From Candidatus Magnetomicrobium cryptolimnococcus (lineage in GTDB: Bacteria > Nitrospirota > Thermodesulfovibrionia > Thermodesulfovibrionales > Magnetobacteriaceae), in contig JAGYWI010000008.1 of assembly GCA_018606805.1 (NCBI GenBank), forward strand, positions 62,001-126,000: DNA of 64,000 bases, read 5' to 3'. The translations under genes and the position numbers were made by a program. The notes below the pieces were generated by a model, which saw only the letters and a list, made by a program, of their open reading frames with translations, did not search any database and was not told the DNA's origin. Every line of letters begins with the position of its first letter. Positions within the stretch are counted from its first letter, which is position 1. Below are positions 53,205 to 63,048 of the stretch, one piece after another.

Positions 53205-54164
53205 TTGGTCAACACACCAAAGCAATCAACATACCGTTCAACATACGACAATGGGCAAAAGAAAGGCAATCAGATGGAGATGTTGACTTTCTTTCTGACA
53301 GATAATCAGTTGTATGCAATTAATGTATTTAAGATTATAGAAATATTAGAATGTCCATCAAAGATAACGACCTTACCGCACGCTCACCCATCTATAAAGG
53401 GTACGATTAATTTCCGTGGCAAGTCCATTTCAATCATTGATGTTGCAGAGTTTTTGAAATTAGATGTGCTTGATTATAAAAATAAACTATGTTATGTGAT
53501 AGTTTGTGAGTATCACAAGATGGTACAAGGGTTTTTAATAAGTGCCCCGGATACGTTATTGAGCAGAGGATGGGAAGATATTAAAAAACCGGGCGATATG
53601 GTAAGCTCTTGTGCATACTTGACGGCAGTTACGCATTCAGAAGATGGCAAAATGATACAGATACTTGATATTGAAAAAATGATTATTGAAATAATAGGTG
53701 TGTCCGAAGAGCTAGCCGAAGAATATATTGAAATGAGTAAAGATGAACGATATAAAAAACACCATATATTGCTAGTTGATGATTCAAAGGCAGCACGGAC
53801 TATGATGAAAACAGTGTTGGATAAGATGGGGGTAACGTTTACGTTGATGGATTCAGCGGTGGGAGCTCTACAGCTTATGGAAGACCTCTCAGAAAGTGGA
53901 GACAATATACCGAAAATGTTTAGCATGGTTATTTCAGATATAGAAATGCCGGTTATGGATGGCTATACCTTTTGTCGAAAAATTAAATCAAATGCAAAAC
54001 TATCTAATCTTTATGTAATGCTCCATAGCTCGTTAAGTGATAAAGCCAGTATTGTAAAAGCCGAACAATCCGGCTCGGATGATTTTACGCCAAAGTTTGA
54101 TCCAAACGTTATTGCCGTAAAAATAATGCGGCGCATAGATGAACTTGAAAAAAAGCGCTCATAA
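53205..54164 (+). CDS. cheV: Chemotaxis coupling protein CheV (CheW-REC)
   Basis: 319 aa from the TTG at 53205, which has AAGGAGG 5 nt upstream. The N-terminal CheW-like domain (about 22-165: MLTFFLTDNQLYAINVFKIIEILE, HPSIKGTINFRGKSISIIDV) links receptors to CheA. The C-terminal receiver domain (about 190-315) has ILLVDDSKAARTMMK, the phospho-acceptor Asp in VISDIEMPVMDGY, and the SS and K switch residues (LHSSLSDKAS, FTPKFD). CheV buffers kinase signalling during adaptation. No other che genes are in the window. Confidence 0.94.
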   Translation: MVNTPKQSTYRSTYDNGQKKGNQMEMLTFFLTDNQLYAINVFKIIEILECPSKITTLPHAHPSIKGTINFRGKSISIIDVAEFLKLDVLDYKNKLCYVIVCEYHKMVQGFLISAPDTLLSRGWEDIKKPGDMVSSCAYLTAVTHSEDGKMIQILDIEKMIIEIIGVSEELAEEYIEMSKDERYKKHHILLVDDSKAARTMMKTVLDKMGVTFTLMDSAVGALQLMEDLSESGDNIPKMFSMVISDIEMPVMDGYTFCRKIKSNAKLSNLYVMLHSSLSDKASIVKAEQSGSDDFTPKFDPNVIAVKIMRRIDELEKKRS

Positions 54165-54177
54165 CGAAGGAGATAGG

Positions 54178-54792
54178 TTGTTTAAGCGTTTTATTGGTGT
54201 GGTAATTAAATTAACAGGTTTTGCCCTTGTAATATTAGGGATTATTGTAGCGTTTCATTTTTTCTATAAAAAAAACAGAGCGCTTTTTATAAACCCTGAA
54301 ATGGCCACTGAAGTCTCATTGGAAAAACTCTTTGAAAGACCGGAGAAATATTACAATAAGATAGTAAGCGTAGAGGGAGAACTATGGCGTGCAGGTGTTA
54401 CAACGGCAGTATTAGTGTCAAAAGGCTCAGGCAGCGAAACATTAACAGATAATGAATATGATAGGTTTTATCAGGAGCCTGCAAATAAAAGTAAACCCCT
54501 TTCACCAACAAGAGCACTACCAGAAGTCCACATAGAAGTCGTACATTTTGAAGAAGGCATTTTCCGCACCCTGTCTTTTATTGATATAGGCAATGAGACA
54601 GTGGTCATTGCTGGTAAATTTAGAAAACCAGATAAAGAGATAAACACACCGTACCTAGAGGCAATTGTAATGGTAAAACCATTTTTACAAATGTACTGGG
54701 CATCAATAGTTATTGCAGCTCTAATCCCATTATTTATGATATGTCTTGGTTTTAGTATAGTATATATTGGCTCACAGATGACCAGTAGATAG
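54178..54792 (+). CDS. Membrane protein with extracytoplasmic central domain
   Basis: 204 aa from the TTG at 54178 (GAAGGAG upstream); an upstream ATG at 54139 would overlap cheV. One membrane helix at about 6-28 (VVIKLTGFALVILGIIVAF), a soluble domain of about 125 residues (EVSLEKLFERPEKYYNKIVSVEGELWRAG, which resembles an OB-like or GIDE-like segment), and a second helix near the C-terminus (WASIVIAALIPLFMICLGF). No enzymatic motif. It directly follows cheV, but a link to chemotaxis is unproven. Confidence 0.65.
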   Translation: MFKRFIGVVIKLTGFALVILGIIVAFHFFYKKNRALFINPEMATEVSLEKLFERPEKYYNKIVSVEGELWRAGVTTAVLVSKGSGSETLTDNEYDRFYQEPANKSKPLSPTRALPEVHIEVVHFEEGIFRTLSFIDIGNETVVIAGKFRKPDKEINTPYLEAIVMVKPFLQMYWASIVIAALIPLFMICLGFSIVYIGSQMTSR

Positions 54793-54856
54793 AAGAAAAG
54801 GGGAAGGACTCTGTCCCAATGCCATTAAGTTAAGGAAAATTGCGTTAAAGATGTAG

Positions 54857-54992
54857 TAAAAATAAGGTAGTCCTGAATGGGTAGTGGTCATATAATATTT
54901 ATACATTTCTGTCATTGCGAGCGCACCTTCGCTGCGCTTGCAATGACAAATTTGTTATCTAACACTATCTATTCAGGACTACCCTTTATTTT
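54857..54992. repeat. MITE-like palindromic element between convergent genes
   Basis: Terminal inverted repeats GGTAGTCCTGAAT (54866-54878) and its exact complement (54971-54983), extendable with G-T pairs. An inner hairpin TGTCATTGCGAGCGCA (54910-54925) pairs with 54933-54948 at 15 of 16 positions around loop CCTTCGC. The GTCATTGCGAGCG motif is a well-known short interspersed palindrome in many bacteria. A T-run follows, so it may also terminate both flanking genes. A fragment of the other repeat family (CATTAAGTTAAGGAA) lies at 54822-54836. Confidence 0.75.
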
Positions 54993-55006
54993 TTTCTTTT
55001 TTTTCT

Positions 55007-55693
55007 TTATGGAAGTTTTATGATAAAACTACCGCCGCCATATTTACCGCCATTTTCTATTTTTACTGAGCCAATTTTATCTTTATTTTTATGAGCTTGT
55101 GCAATCATAGACGCAAAGAATATACCAAGCCCTGTACTTTTAGTTTGTGGATTTACTGGTTTTTGAGTCATAATATCTTCTATGATATTTTGTGGATAGC
55201 CTGGGCCATTATCATCTATTTGTATGTAGAGGTAATCTTTATCATAATTAATGGTTATGGCTATTTTACCGTTAGTATATTGGTATTTATTAGTCAAAAC
55301 GCTATTCATAAGTATGATAAGCATATCTCTATCAAAAAACCAATAGAGGTCGTCTTCTGGGCAATCAATGTCAATGGAAATGCCTTTTATGTCGAGTATG
55401 TATTTATTTTGGAGGGCGAGGTCTTCCATAAATTCACGTATGTTATGATGAGCTATATTTAGCATGTAACGTGAAGTTTCCAAGCTATAGATGGTAAGTA
55501 GCTGTACGAGTTGGTTAATCACCTTCAAGGTATCGGCTCGCAGTAGGGAGAGAGTTTTATATGTTTTGGAGTCTGGGTGGGTTTCATCAATAGCAACAGC
55601 AATTAAATTAAGCAAAAGTGCAAGGGTGTTCTTAATATCGTGGGCTGATGAAGCAAAGATACTTGCCATGTCTATATTATTTTTTGAAAGCAT
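55007..55693 (-). CDS. Soluble histidine kinase-like protein
   Basis: 228 aa from the ATG at 55693, since AGGAGGG lies about 10 nt upstream; an ATG at 55702 would be too close. There is no membrane segment or sensor domain. H-box SSAHDIKNTLALLLN (phospho-acceptor His near residue 18), N-box LMNSVLTNKYQYT, G-boxes IDDNGPGYP and STGLGIFFASMI. HATPase domain with a somewhat shortened dimerisation part. It follows the REC-TPR response regulator by 31 bp, so the two probably form a cytoplasmic two-component pair. Confidence 0.87.
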   Translation of the reverse strand: MLSKNNIDMASIFASSAHDIKNTLALLLNLIAVAIDETHPDSKTYKTLSLLRADTLKVINQLVQLLTIYSLETSRYMLNIAHHNIREFMEDLALQNKYILDIKGISIDIDCPEDDLYWFFDRDMLIILMNSVLTNKYQYTNGKIAITINYDKDYLYIQIDDNGPGYPQNIIEDIMTQKPVNPQTKSTGLGIFFASMIAQAHKNKDKIGSVKIENGGKYGGGSFIIKLP

Positions 55694-55724
55694 AATGTAC
55701 ATACCCTCCTTTTATTTTTAGTGT

Positions 55725-57344
55725 TTATTTAGAAATATCTCTTTTCATTTTTTCATATACAGGTAATAGGTTTCTATATTTTTTATAGGATGGGTCAACG
55801 TTTTTGATATTATCAAGATAACGTTTGGCCTGAAAGAGGTATCTTTCGTTTATAGCCACTTTTTGCATGTACATAAGTAAAGCCTGTGCGGCATTTGCAT
55901 TAATAATTTTATTATCAGGTAGTCCTCTAGCGGCTTTTTCAAAGAACTCGATAGCTTCTTTGAGTTTACCCTCTTGGACTAGGCGAACGCCCTCGTTATT
56001 TATATGTATAATTTCACGTCGAGATGAGGCTATGAACTCAGCTCCTTCGATTTTAAGATTAGCCTCATTAAATACTTCTTGTACGAGTTTGAGTACCTTT
56101 TCGTCATCGTGGTGGTTTTGGATTATGCCTTTCATGATAGTAACGCCTTGTTCTTTATCGCCAAGCATAAAAAAAGCCCTTGCCATATCCATAGCAATGT
56201 CGGCATCCACCTTACCTTCTATACCTGAAAAGATTATAGAGGCTTCTTCGATAGCCTTTTTAGATGCCTCACTCCTTCCTATTTCTTTATTAATGATGCC
56301 TTCCATAACCGCTGCCTGGAGCACAGCTTTATTATCATCAGAAAATGCAGTTTTGGCCTCTTTGAGCACAGCAAGTGCCTTATCATGTGAAAATTTATTA
56401 AGCAGTACTTTTGCAAGCCCGATATAGTCCGATTGGTTTTTAAAACACGAAAGTTTACCAAGCTCCACTGTTGATTTGTATGCCTTTTCCGCCATATCGT
56501 AGTCTTTATTTTTAAAAGCCACCTCTGCCAGTGCCTTTTGTCTGAGTATAGCGCGTGGTGAGTAATCTGTAGCCTTTATGAGGACATTTTGGGCTTCGCT
56601 GTAGAGAGCCATTTCCGAATAAGCCTTTGCAAGCCAGTCGTAGGCGTCTAAAAGCACGATATTTTCTTCTGTAAGGGACTTAAATATGTCCTTTGCAACC
56701 CTGTAATTGCCTTTATAAAACTGCACTTTACCTTTACCAAGCATAGCCCATGGTATACTTCTCATTTCGATAACTGTGTCAAAAACCTCCTCTGCCTTGT
56801 CATACTCGCCAATGAGTAGGCAAAGCTCACCTTTTAGGCGATAGAATTCGATTAAATTTTTGGGCTTATCGAGGATTTTTTTATTACAAAGTTGAATAGC
56901 TGTGATGTATTCGTCTCGTTGGATAGCCCTGTCAATTTCTTCAAAATCTTTCTTTTTTTCAGTAATTCTTTCAAGCCTGCTTTGTAGGATTTCTTTTGTA
57001 AAAGGCTTTGTAAGGTAATCATCTGGTTTATACTCTAAAACGCCCATAACCATAAACATGGCATTTTCCGCTGTTACCATTATGTAGATAGTAGAATACT
57101 TCATCAGACGCCTGTGCTTAACCTCTTCAAGTACCTGTTGACCGTCCTTTCTACCTTCACCTAAATTATAATCACAAAGTATTATGTCGTAGTGTTTCAA
57201 AGCTATACGATCTATAGCGGTATCACCGTCCCCCACGTCATCCACATCATCACAGTTTAGCGATTGAAGCATTTTTTTGAGTGTATACCTAAACTCTGCA
57301 AAATCATCTATTATGAGTACTTTTTTCTTAGATAAATCAAACAT
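55725..57344 (-). CDS. Response regulator with TPR output domain
   Basis: 539 aa. Receiver domain (about 1-130): KVLIIDDFAEFRYTLKKML, phospho-acceptor Asp in IILCDYNLGEG, and PDDYLTKPFT. The rest is a tetratricopeptide-repeat array (GEYDKAEEVFDTVIEM, DAYDWLAKAYSEMALYSEAQN, GKLKEAIEFFEKAARGLPDN), so the output is protein-protein binding rather than DNA binding. AAAAGG precedes the ATG. Upstream at 57462-57482 an 8-bp inverted repeat (ATAAATAC/GTATTTAT) could be an operator. The partner is the kinase gene downstream. Confidence 0.88.
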   Translation of the reverse strand: MFDLSKKKVLIIDDFAEFRYTLKKMLQSLNCDDVDDVGDGDTAIDRIALKHYDIILCDYNLGEGRKDGQQVLEEVKHRRLMKYSTIYIMVTAENAMFMVMGVLEYKPDDYLTKPFTKEILQSRLERITEKKKDFEEIDRAIQRDEYITAIQLCNKKILDKPKNLIEFYRLKGELCLLIGEYDKAEEVFDTVIEMRSIPWAMLGKGKVQFYKGNYRVAKDIFKSLTEENIVLLDAYDWLAKAYSEMALYSEAQNVLIKATDYSPRAILRQKALAEVAFKNKDYDMAEKAYKSTVELGKLSCFKNQSDYIGLAKVLLNKFSHDKALAVLKEAKTAFSDDNKAVLQAAVMEGIINKEIGRSEASKKAIEEASIIFSGIEGKVDADIAMDMARAFFMLGDKEQGVTIMKGIIQNHHDDEKVLKLVQEVFNEANLKIEGAEFIASSRREIIHINNEGVRLVQEGKLKEAIEFFEKAARGLPDNKIINANAAQALLMYMQKVAINERYLFQAKRYLDNIKNVDPSYKKYRNLLPVYEKMKRDISK

Positions 57345-57461
57345 GTGCCTTTTAGACTATTCCATTATCCTTAATTGATAGAGCTAAAACTATAGCGAAG
57401 CGCTTTTATTCCTCTGCCTAAAAGAAAAGAGTTTACTTATATTATAGCAGTTTTCAATATG

Positions 57462-57482
57462 ATAAATACGTTGTGTATTTAT
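57462..57482. promoter_or_regulatory. Inverted repeat upstream of the REC-TPR gene
   Basis: ATAAATAC-GTTGT-GTATTTAT, a perfect 8-bp dyad with a 5-nt centre, about 120 bp upstream of the response-regulator start and just upstream of a minus-strand TATAAT (57441-57446). A regulator-binding site is possible. Confidence 0.4.
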
Positions 57483-57563
57483 ATACCTGCTAGTAGGCAC
57501 TAAAAAATTAAAAAAACCAGTATTCCATTAAATTCCAATAAGCAATATAATCTCCTGTATACA

Positions 57564-58904
57564 TTATAATCTCCAACAGACGTTATCCAACCTTAGACGT
57601 TTGAGTAATTCCTTTTTTTGACAAAACTCATCTTTTGAAAGCATCGCAAAGATGTTTTCCTTACCTTTTTCAATCCAAGGTTGATTAAAAGGATTAACGC
57701 CAAAAAGAAAGCCGATAACGACAGTGGATAATTCAAGAAACTGGAGTAACTGCCCCACATGGTAAGCATCAATTGTGGGCATATACAATGTCATATTTGG
57801 CTTTGATGCTTCAGAAAGTACAACCTCTGTAGCCTCTTCAGCAGCTTTTATGAGGTCGCTCAGGCTATTACCAGCCAAACATGAGCATCGTTCCTTTTCT
57901 TCAAAAATATTGGGTATTTTAATATCCACGGCGTAATCCCCTATATGGATAAAAATAACCACCTTATCTTCAGGCCCTTCAAGCCACAGTTGCAGTTGTG
58001 AATGCTGGTCTGTGGTACCTAATGATGGATATGGAGTAAGGCCAAAGCCGAGTTTCCCAAGACTTTCGGCCCACAACTGACAAAACCATTCAGCAGCAGC
58101 CTTAAGGCCATCGGCATATGGCATCATTACGTTAATGTTTCTACCTTCTTTGACACTCATTAGATATAAAAGTGCGGAAAAGACATAGGCCGGATTTTCC
58201 CATAACTCGCTAACTTGACATCTTTGTATAATGTCTCTAGCCCCGCTTAAAAGTTCAGTAGTGTTTATCCCAGCTATTTCAGAAATCAAAAGCCCAGCGG
58301 AGCTAAAAACCGAATACCTACCGACAATACCATCGGGAATGGGCAGACTTTTAAACCCATACTCATTAACAAGCTCTCTCATCATACCCTTTGCTGGACT
58401 TGTTGATATAATAAACCGTTTAGCAGCATCTTTACCGAGGGCTTTTTCCATCTTATTCCAAAGCACCATAAAAGACGCCAATGTTTCAGCAGTGGTACCG
58501 GATTTAGTTACAACGTTAACTGATGTTTTCGAGGCATCTATTATGGATAGTATGGCATTTAGGGTACGAGGGTCTATGTTATCATATATGAAAATTTTAG
58601 GCGAACTAATGTAGTTATGTAATGGTTTTAGTGCTTCAAGTATAACCCGTGGTCCCATGGCAGAGCCGCCAATGCCAAGAAGCAAAAAATAATCAGAGGT
58701 ACTAATAACCTCTGCAGCTATTTCCTTTATAGAGCTAGTGTCGTAAGCCGCTAAATCTAAAAAAGCGAGCTCTTGCCACTTTCGTTTAATAATTTGCTCA
58801 TGAGCCTTTTCTATATTGTCTCTAAGGGACTCTATCTGTAGTAGAGATAACCCCTTTTCACCGATTGCTTCTTCAAGCATGTTTGCAAAATACAGTTCCA
58901 GCAT
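57564..58904 (-). CDS. pgi: Glucose-6-phosphate isomerase
   Basis: 446 aa, the short bacterial form. It interconverts glucose-6-P and fructose-6-P. Motifs are LLLGIGGSAMGPRVI, VVTKSGTTAETLASF, GRYSVFSSAGLL and GTTDQHSQLQLWLEGP. GGAG lies 10 nt before the ATG and a TATAAT lies on the minus strand at 58924-58929. A separate single-gene unit. With glgC and galU it forms the hexose-phosphate supply in the window. Confidence 0.95.
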   Translation of the reverse strand: MLELYFANMLEEAIGEKGLSLLQIESLRDNIEKAHEQIIKRKWQELAFLDLAAYDTSSIKEIAAEVISTSDYFLLLGIGGSAMGPRVILEALKPLHNYISSPKIFIYDNIDPRTLNAILSIIDASKTSVNVVTKSGTTAETLASFMVLWNKMEKALGKDAAKRFIISTSPAKGMMRELVNEYGFKSLPIPDGIVGRYSVFSSAGLLISEIAGINTTELLSGARDIIQRCQVSELWENPAYVFSALLYLMSVKEGRNINVMMPYADGLKAAAEWFCQLWAESLGKLGFGLTPYPSLGTTDQHSQLQLWLEGPEDKVVIFIHIGDYAVDIKIPNIFEEKERCSCLAGNSLSDLIKAAEEATEVVLSEASKPNMTLYMPTIDAYHVGQLLQFLELSTVVIGFLFGVNPFNQPWIEKGKENIFAMLSKDEFCQKKELLKRLRLDNVCWRL

Positions 58905-59065
58905 AAAATATACTCCAAACGAAATTATAACAAAAAACTTAACTTTTTTTGTACATAAAAAAAATAGCTTCCAATCTTTATACGTAAAACTTTAAAAATT
59001 GGAAGCATTAATTCTTTCTTCATTTGTGTGATTTCTATAGTTATTTGTCCAACAGTGCATTATTT

Positions 59066-59338
59066 TTATCGTTGTTCTTCCGGTGGTACATAGTTTGCTA
59101 CTGTTCCCCGGCCTATAATTTTTTCTTTGTCTGAGTCATTCACCATAAGGAAATTACAGTAACCACCTGAGCTGGAGTTCTGTTCATATGTATTTTGGAT
59201 AGTTGTAGTAGTGTTGTAATTACCTTGCGTATTTTCATCATCTTGAGTACTTTCACTCCAACTGTTTGGGGTAGCGACGAAAAATACTATAACTAAAACA
59301 GTACATACTATTTTTAGTATGGGCAACTTTTTTACCAT
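59066..59338 (-). CDS. Small secreted protein, unknown function
   Basis: 90 aa from the ATG at 59338, with GGAGG (complement of 59346-59350) 7 nt upstream; a much longer upstream frame is not supported. The signal peptide (LPILKIVCTVLVIVFFVATPNSWS, cut near residue 27) is followed by an acidic Asn/Thr/Gln/Ser-rich stretch (DDENTQGNYNTTTTIQNTYEQ) and a short end with one Cys (GYCNFLMVND). It may be a low-complexity cell-surface or periplasmic protein. I recognise no family. Confidence 0.68.
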   Translation of the reverse strand: MVKKLPILKIVCTVLVIVFFVATPNSWSESTQDDENTQGNYNTTTTIQNTYEQNSSSGGYCNFLMVNDSDKEKIIGRGTVANYVPPEEQR

Positions 59339-59612
59339 AAAACTACCTCCTTTTATGTGATTAAGGATTAGTTCACACAAACTTATTTTATTATAACATA
59401 TATTAATTAATTTTATCAAACAAGAAAAATTGTAATAGTTCACTCTTACTTTGTTAGTACTCCCCACTGTGTTATTACAGCTGTTGTAAAGCACTCTCCT
59501 TGTTAAAAGAGGGGATTTCTTAGCAACGCTTGTAATAACAGCATATAAGATATTATATGAGCACTATTTGTGCACAACTACACTTTGTTGAACTGTAGCA
59601 TATTGGTTTTTT

Positions 59613-60065
59613 TTATACGGTACCTTTTTTTATTTTTTTGTAGAAGTCGCAGTTTTTGCAATTGTCAATATTGCCACTTGTAAGGAGTTGACACTGTGCC
59701 CTTTTACCGCTTAGTGTACCAGCTACAAGCCAACATCGTCGTCCTGCCGCCTGAGTGCGCACTGGACAATTAGTGTGTTTACAGTTTCTGTACTCCCAGC
59801 ACTTCATCCGTTTGTGCGATAAATTATTTTCCGCATTTTTAAAATATTCTGTTACCTTATAAAGGTCCCCAAGGCCGCTTTTTAAAAGCTCCCTGTGGTC
59901 ACACGGCTGAGCTGGTTTATTTAATTCGGCATTTGAATCAGAAGTGGTAATGCTGTGTTTTTTTACAATTTTGTCTGAAGACAAATCAACTCCCCCTTTT
60001 TTTTCTATGATAACACTTGGTTTTATAGTAACATATTGTTGTCGAAGTTGAATTTTTTTTTGCAT
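59613..60065 (-). CDS. Two-CW-type cysteine-rich small protein
   Basis: 150 aa from the ATG at 60065 (GTG at 60077 also possible). The first 85 residues are polar and probably unstructured, with one Cys-His (PCDHREL). The C-terminal 65 residues carry the CW pattern MKCWEYRNCKHTNCPV, RRCWLVAGT, CQLL and DNCKNCDFYK. Such CW-x-x-x-C-...-CPxx...CW...GT domains occur in redox- or signalling-linked proteins in sulfate reducers, Nitrospirota and relatives and are thought to bind metal. It lies downstream of tgt on the same strand, 48 bp away. Confidence 0.75.
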   Translation of the reverse strand: MQKKIQLRQQYVTIKPSVIIEKKGGVDLSSDKIVKKHSITTSDSNAELNKPAQPCDHRELLKSGLGDLYKVTEYFKNAENNLSHKRMKCWEYRNCKHTNCPVRTQAAGRRCWLVAGTLSGKRAQCQLLTSGNIDNCKNCDFYKKIKKGTV

Positions 60066-60113
60066 TATATATATCACATTGCGATTTGATAAGCCAATAC
60101 CGCAGAGTATTGT

Positions 60114-61259
<1,146 letters not shown>

Positions 61260-61310
61260 TTATTTTTTATTAATATACAATAAAAAAATAATAAAGGATG
61301 GGGCGCAGCC

Positions 61311-61619
61311 ATGATAGTTACAGTGGTAACGGTATATGTAAAGCCTGAAAATGTGGCAGACTTTATAGCAGCTACAATAAAAAACCATGAAGGCTCGATT
61401 AAAGAGCCGGGGAATATGAGATTTGACGTACTTCAATGTACGGATGACCAGATGCGGTTTACCCTTTATGAGGCCTATGAATCAAAAGAGGCTGTGGCAG
61501 CACATAAACAGACAGAGCACTATCTTGCGTGGCGTAAGATGGTTGAGCCGTGGATGGCCAAGCCTCGCGAAGGGGTTGTCCATAGTGTAATAAGACCAGA
61601 GGGTAGGGGGCTTTGGTGA
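61311..61619 (+). CDS. Antibiotic biosynthesis monooxygenase (ABM) domain protein
   Basis: 102 aa, single ABM barrel: TVVTVYVKPENVADFIAATIKNHEGS, MRFDVLQCTDDQMRFTLYEAYESKEAVAAHKQTEHYLAW. Very close to the YgiN/LsrG type, which acts on quinols or AI-2-like compounds. GGATGGGG precedes the ATG. The next gene, an iron-type alcohol dehydrogenase, overlaps its stop, so the two probably act together on a small aldehyde or phospho-sugar. Confidence 0.9.
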   Translation: MIVTVVTVYVKPENVADFIAATIKNHEGSIKEPGNMRFDVLQCTDDQMRFTLYEAYESKEAVAAHKQTEHYLAWRKMVEPWMAKPREGVVHSVIRPEGRGLW

Positions 61620-62803
61620 GTTTAACATTTGATTTTGCGAGGATTCCATATGTGCATTTTGGGGCCGGTAGGTTTGCTGATATAGGGAAGTTTGCTGCAA
61701 GGTTAGGGAAGGTGGTCTTACTTGTAACTGGAGTTAGCTCTTTTAAAAAAAGTGGTCGGTATGAGGTTTTAGTTAAGGATTTGAATGCAAATGGGGTGAG
61801 GTGCTTTAATTATACAATAAGTGGTGAGCCATCGCCTGAGATAATTGATAGTGCAGTTAGGGATTTGAAAGATAACGGTATAGAAGTAGTGGTTGCTGTT
61901 GGAGGTGGCAGTGTGATAGATGCCGGTAAGGCTATTTCTGCTATGCTTAAGGTTGAGGGGTCTGTTTTTAACTATCTTGAAGGTATTGGAGGGGCGTTAT
62001 CTCATAGCGGGGTTAAGGTGCCATTTATAGCAGTGCCAACCACATCTGGTACTGGTAGTGAGGCTACTAAAAACGCTGTTATAAGTCGTGTTGCAAAAGA
62101 AGGGGGATTTAAGCGCTCTTTAAGACATGATAACTTTGTTCCAGATGTTGCCATCATAGACCCACAACTTACTGTAGATTGCCCAGCAGCTATAACTGCT
62201 GCCTGTGGGATGGATGCCTTTACACAGTTAATAGAATCTTATGTATCTACCAAGGCATCACCAATGACGGATGCCCTTTCGTTGAAAGCCATTGAACTTT
62301 TAGTGGAGTCTCTTGTACCATCTTGTACGTCTGAGGCTGGAAACGTTGAGGTACGAGCTAAGATGGCTTATGCGTCCTTTATATCTGGCGTTACACTTGC
62401 AAATGCAGGGCTTGGGGTTGTACATGGTTTTGCTTCTACTGTGGGAGGGGAGTTTGATATTCCCCATGGGGTGCTCTGTGGTACTTTAGTTAGTGCTGCA
62501 ACGAGAAAGATTATTGAGTGCCTTAAATGTAGTGGAAATGATACATATCTTGAAAAATATGCAAATGTTGGCGCTGTTTTTATAAAAAAACATCTTGATA
62601 ATTTAGGTAGTAGGGATTATTTATTAGATGTTCTCATTGATAGACTTGAGGAATGGACTCAGGTTTTAAAGCTGCCAAGACTTTCGGAATACGGGATAAG
62701 CAATGTGGATGTTGACAGGCTTTCTGAAAAGACAGGCAATAAAGAAAGCCCGGCAAAACTTACTAAAGATGCACTTAAAGAGATACTTGTTGCAAGGCTT
62801 TAA
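61616..62803 (+). CDS. Iron-containing alcohol dehydrogenase family protein
   Basis: 395 aa from the GTG at 61616 (GGGGG about 6 nt upstream; TTG at 61613 adjacent). Group III dehydrogenase with VAVGGGSVIDAGKAI, VPTTSGTGSEATKNAVIS, the metal-binding region ACGMDAFTQLIESY and VVHGFASTVGGEFDIPHG. The protein appears complete. The ABM neighbour recalls lactaldehyde/LsrG-like metabolism, but the substrate is open. A 20-bp palindrome (GCAAGGCTTT and its complement, 62793-62812) spans the stop codon and may form part of a terminator. Confidence 0.9.
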   Translation: MSLTFDFARIPYVHFGAGRFADIGKFAARLGKVVLLVTGVSSFKKSGRYEVLVKDLNANGVRCFNYTISGEPSPEIIDSAVRDLKDNGIEVVVAVGGGSVIDAGKAISAMLKVEGSVFNYLEGIGGALSHSGVKVPFIAVPTTSGTGSEATKNAVISRVAKEGGFKRSLRHDNFVPDVAIIDPQLTVDCPAAITAACGMDAFTQLIESYVSTKASPMTDALSLKAIELLVESLVPSCTSEAGNVEVRAKMAYASFISGVTLANAGLGVVHGFASTVGGEFDIPHGVLCGTLVSAATRKIIECLKCSGNDTYLEKYANVGAVFIKKHLDNLGSRDYLLDVLIDRLEEWTQVLKLPRLSEYGISNVDVDRLSEKTGNKESPAKLTKDALKEILVARL

Positions 62804-63048
62804 AGCCTTGCAGTATGCTCCCACACTGATGGAATTTTTGAAGTTTTAGGGGGTTCAAAATTAAAAAAATTAATAAACAATGCTTTACTAAAAGCATAAT
62901 TTGGGCGATTCGATATTTTTTAATTGTTGTATTATTGTATATTTTGTGGTACGCATTATTGTAATGCAGAGTTCTTTCCCTCTTTTTTTTATATATTTTT
63001 TAAGTTTTTTTCTTGACTTATATTTAATAGAGTATTATAATATCCATT
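62804..63048. other. Intergenic region before ileS
   Basis: 245 bp. It contains the second half of the palindrome across the preceding stop codon, a hairpin TGCTTT-ACTA-AAAGCA near 62882, GCATTA-TTG-TAATGC near 62953, and a T-run at about 62981, then the ileS promoter. There is no T-box leader, which would need far more space after the promoter. Confidence 0.6.
63013..63041 (+). promoter_or_regulatory. ileS promoter, predicted leaderless start
   Basis: TTGACT (63013-63018), 17-nt spacer, TATAAT (63036-63041). The ATG at 63049 lies 7 nt after the -10 box and there is no Shine-Dalgarno sequence. Confidence 0.78.

Noticed and set aside
62804-63048. A T-box or riboswitch leader before ileS
   Set aside because: The promoter puts transcription at the ATG, leaving no room for a leader; no T-box motif (TGGNACCGCG) is seen.
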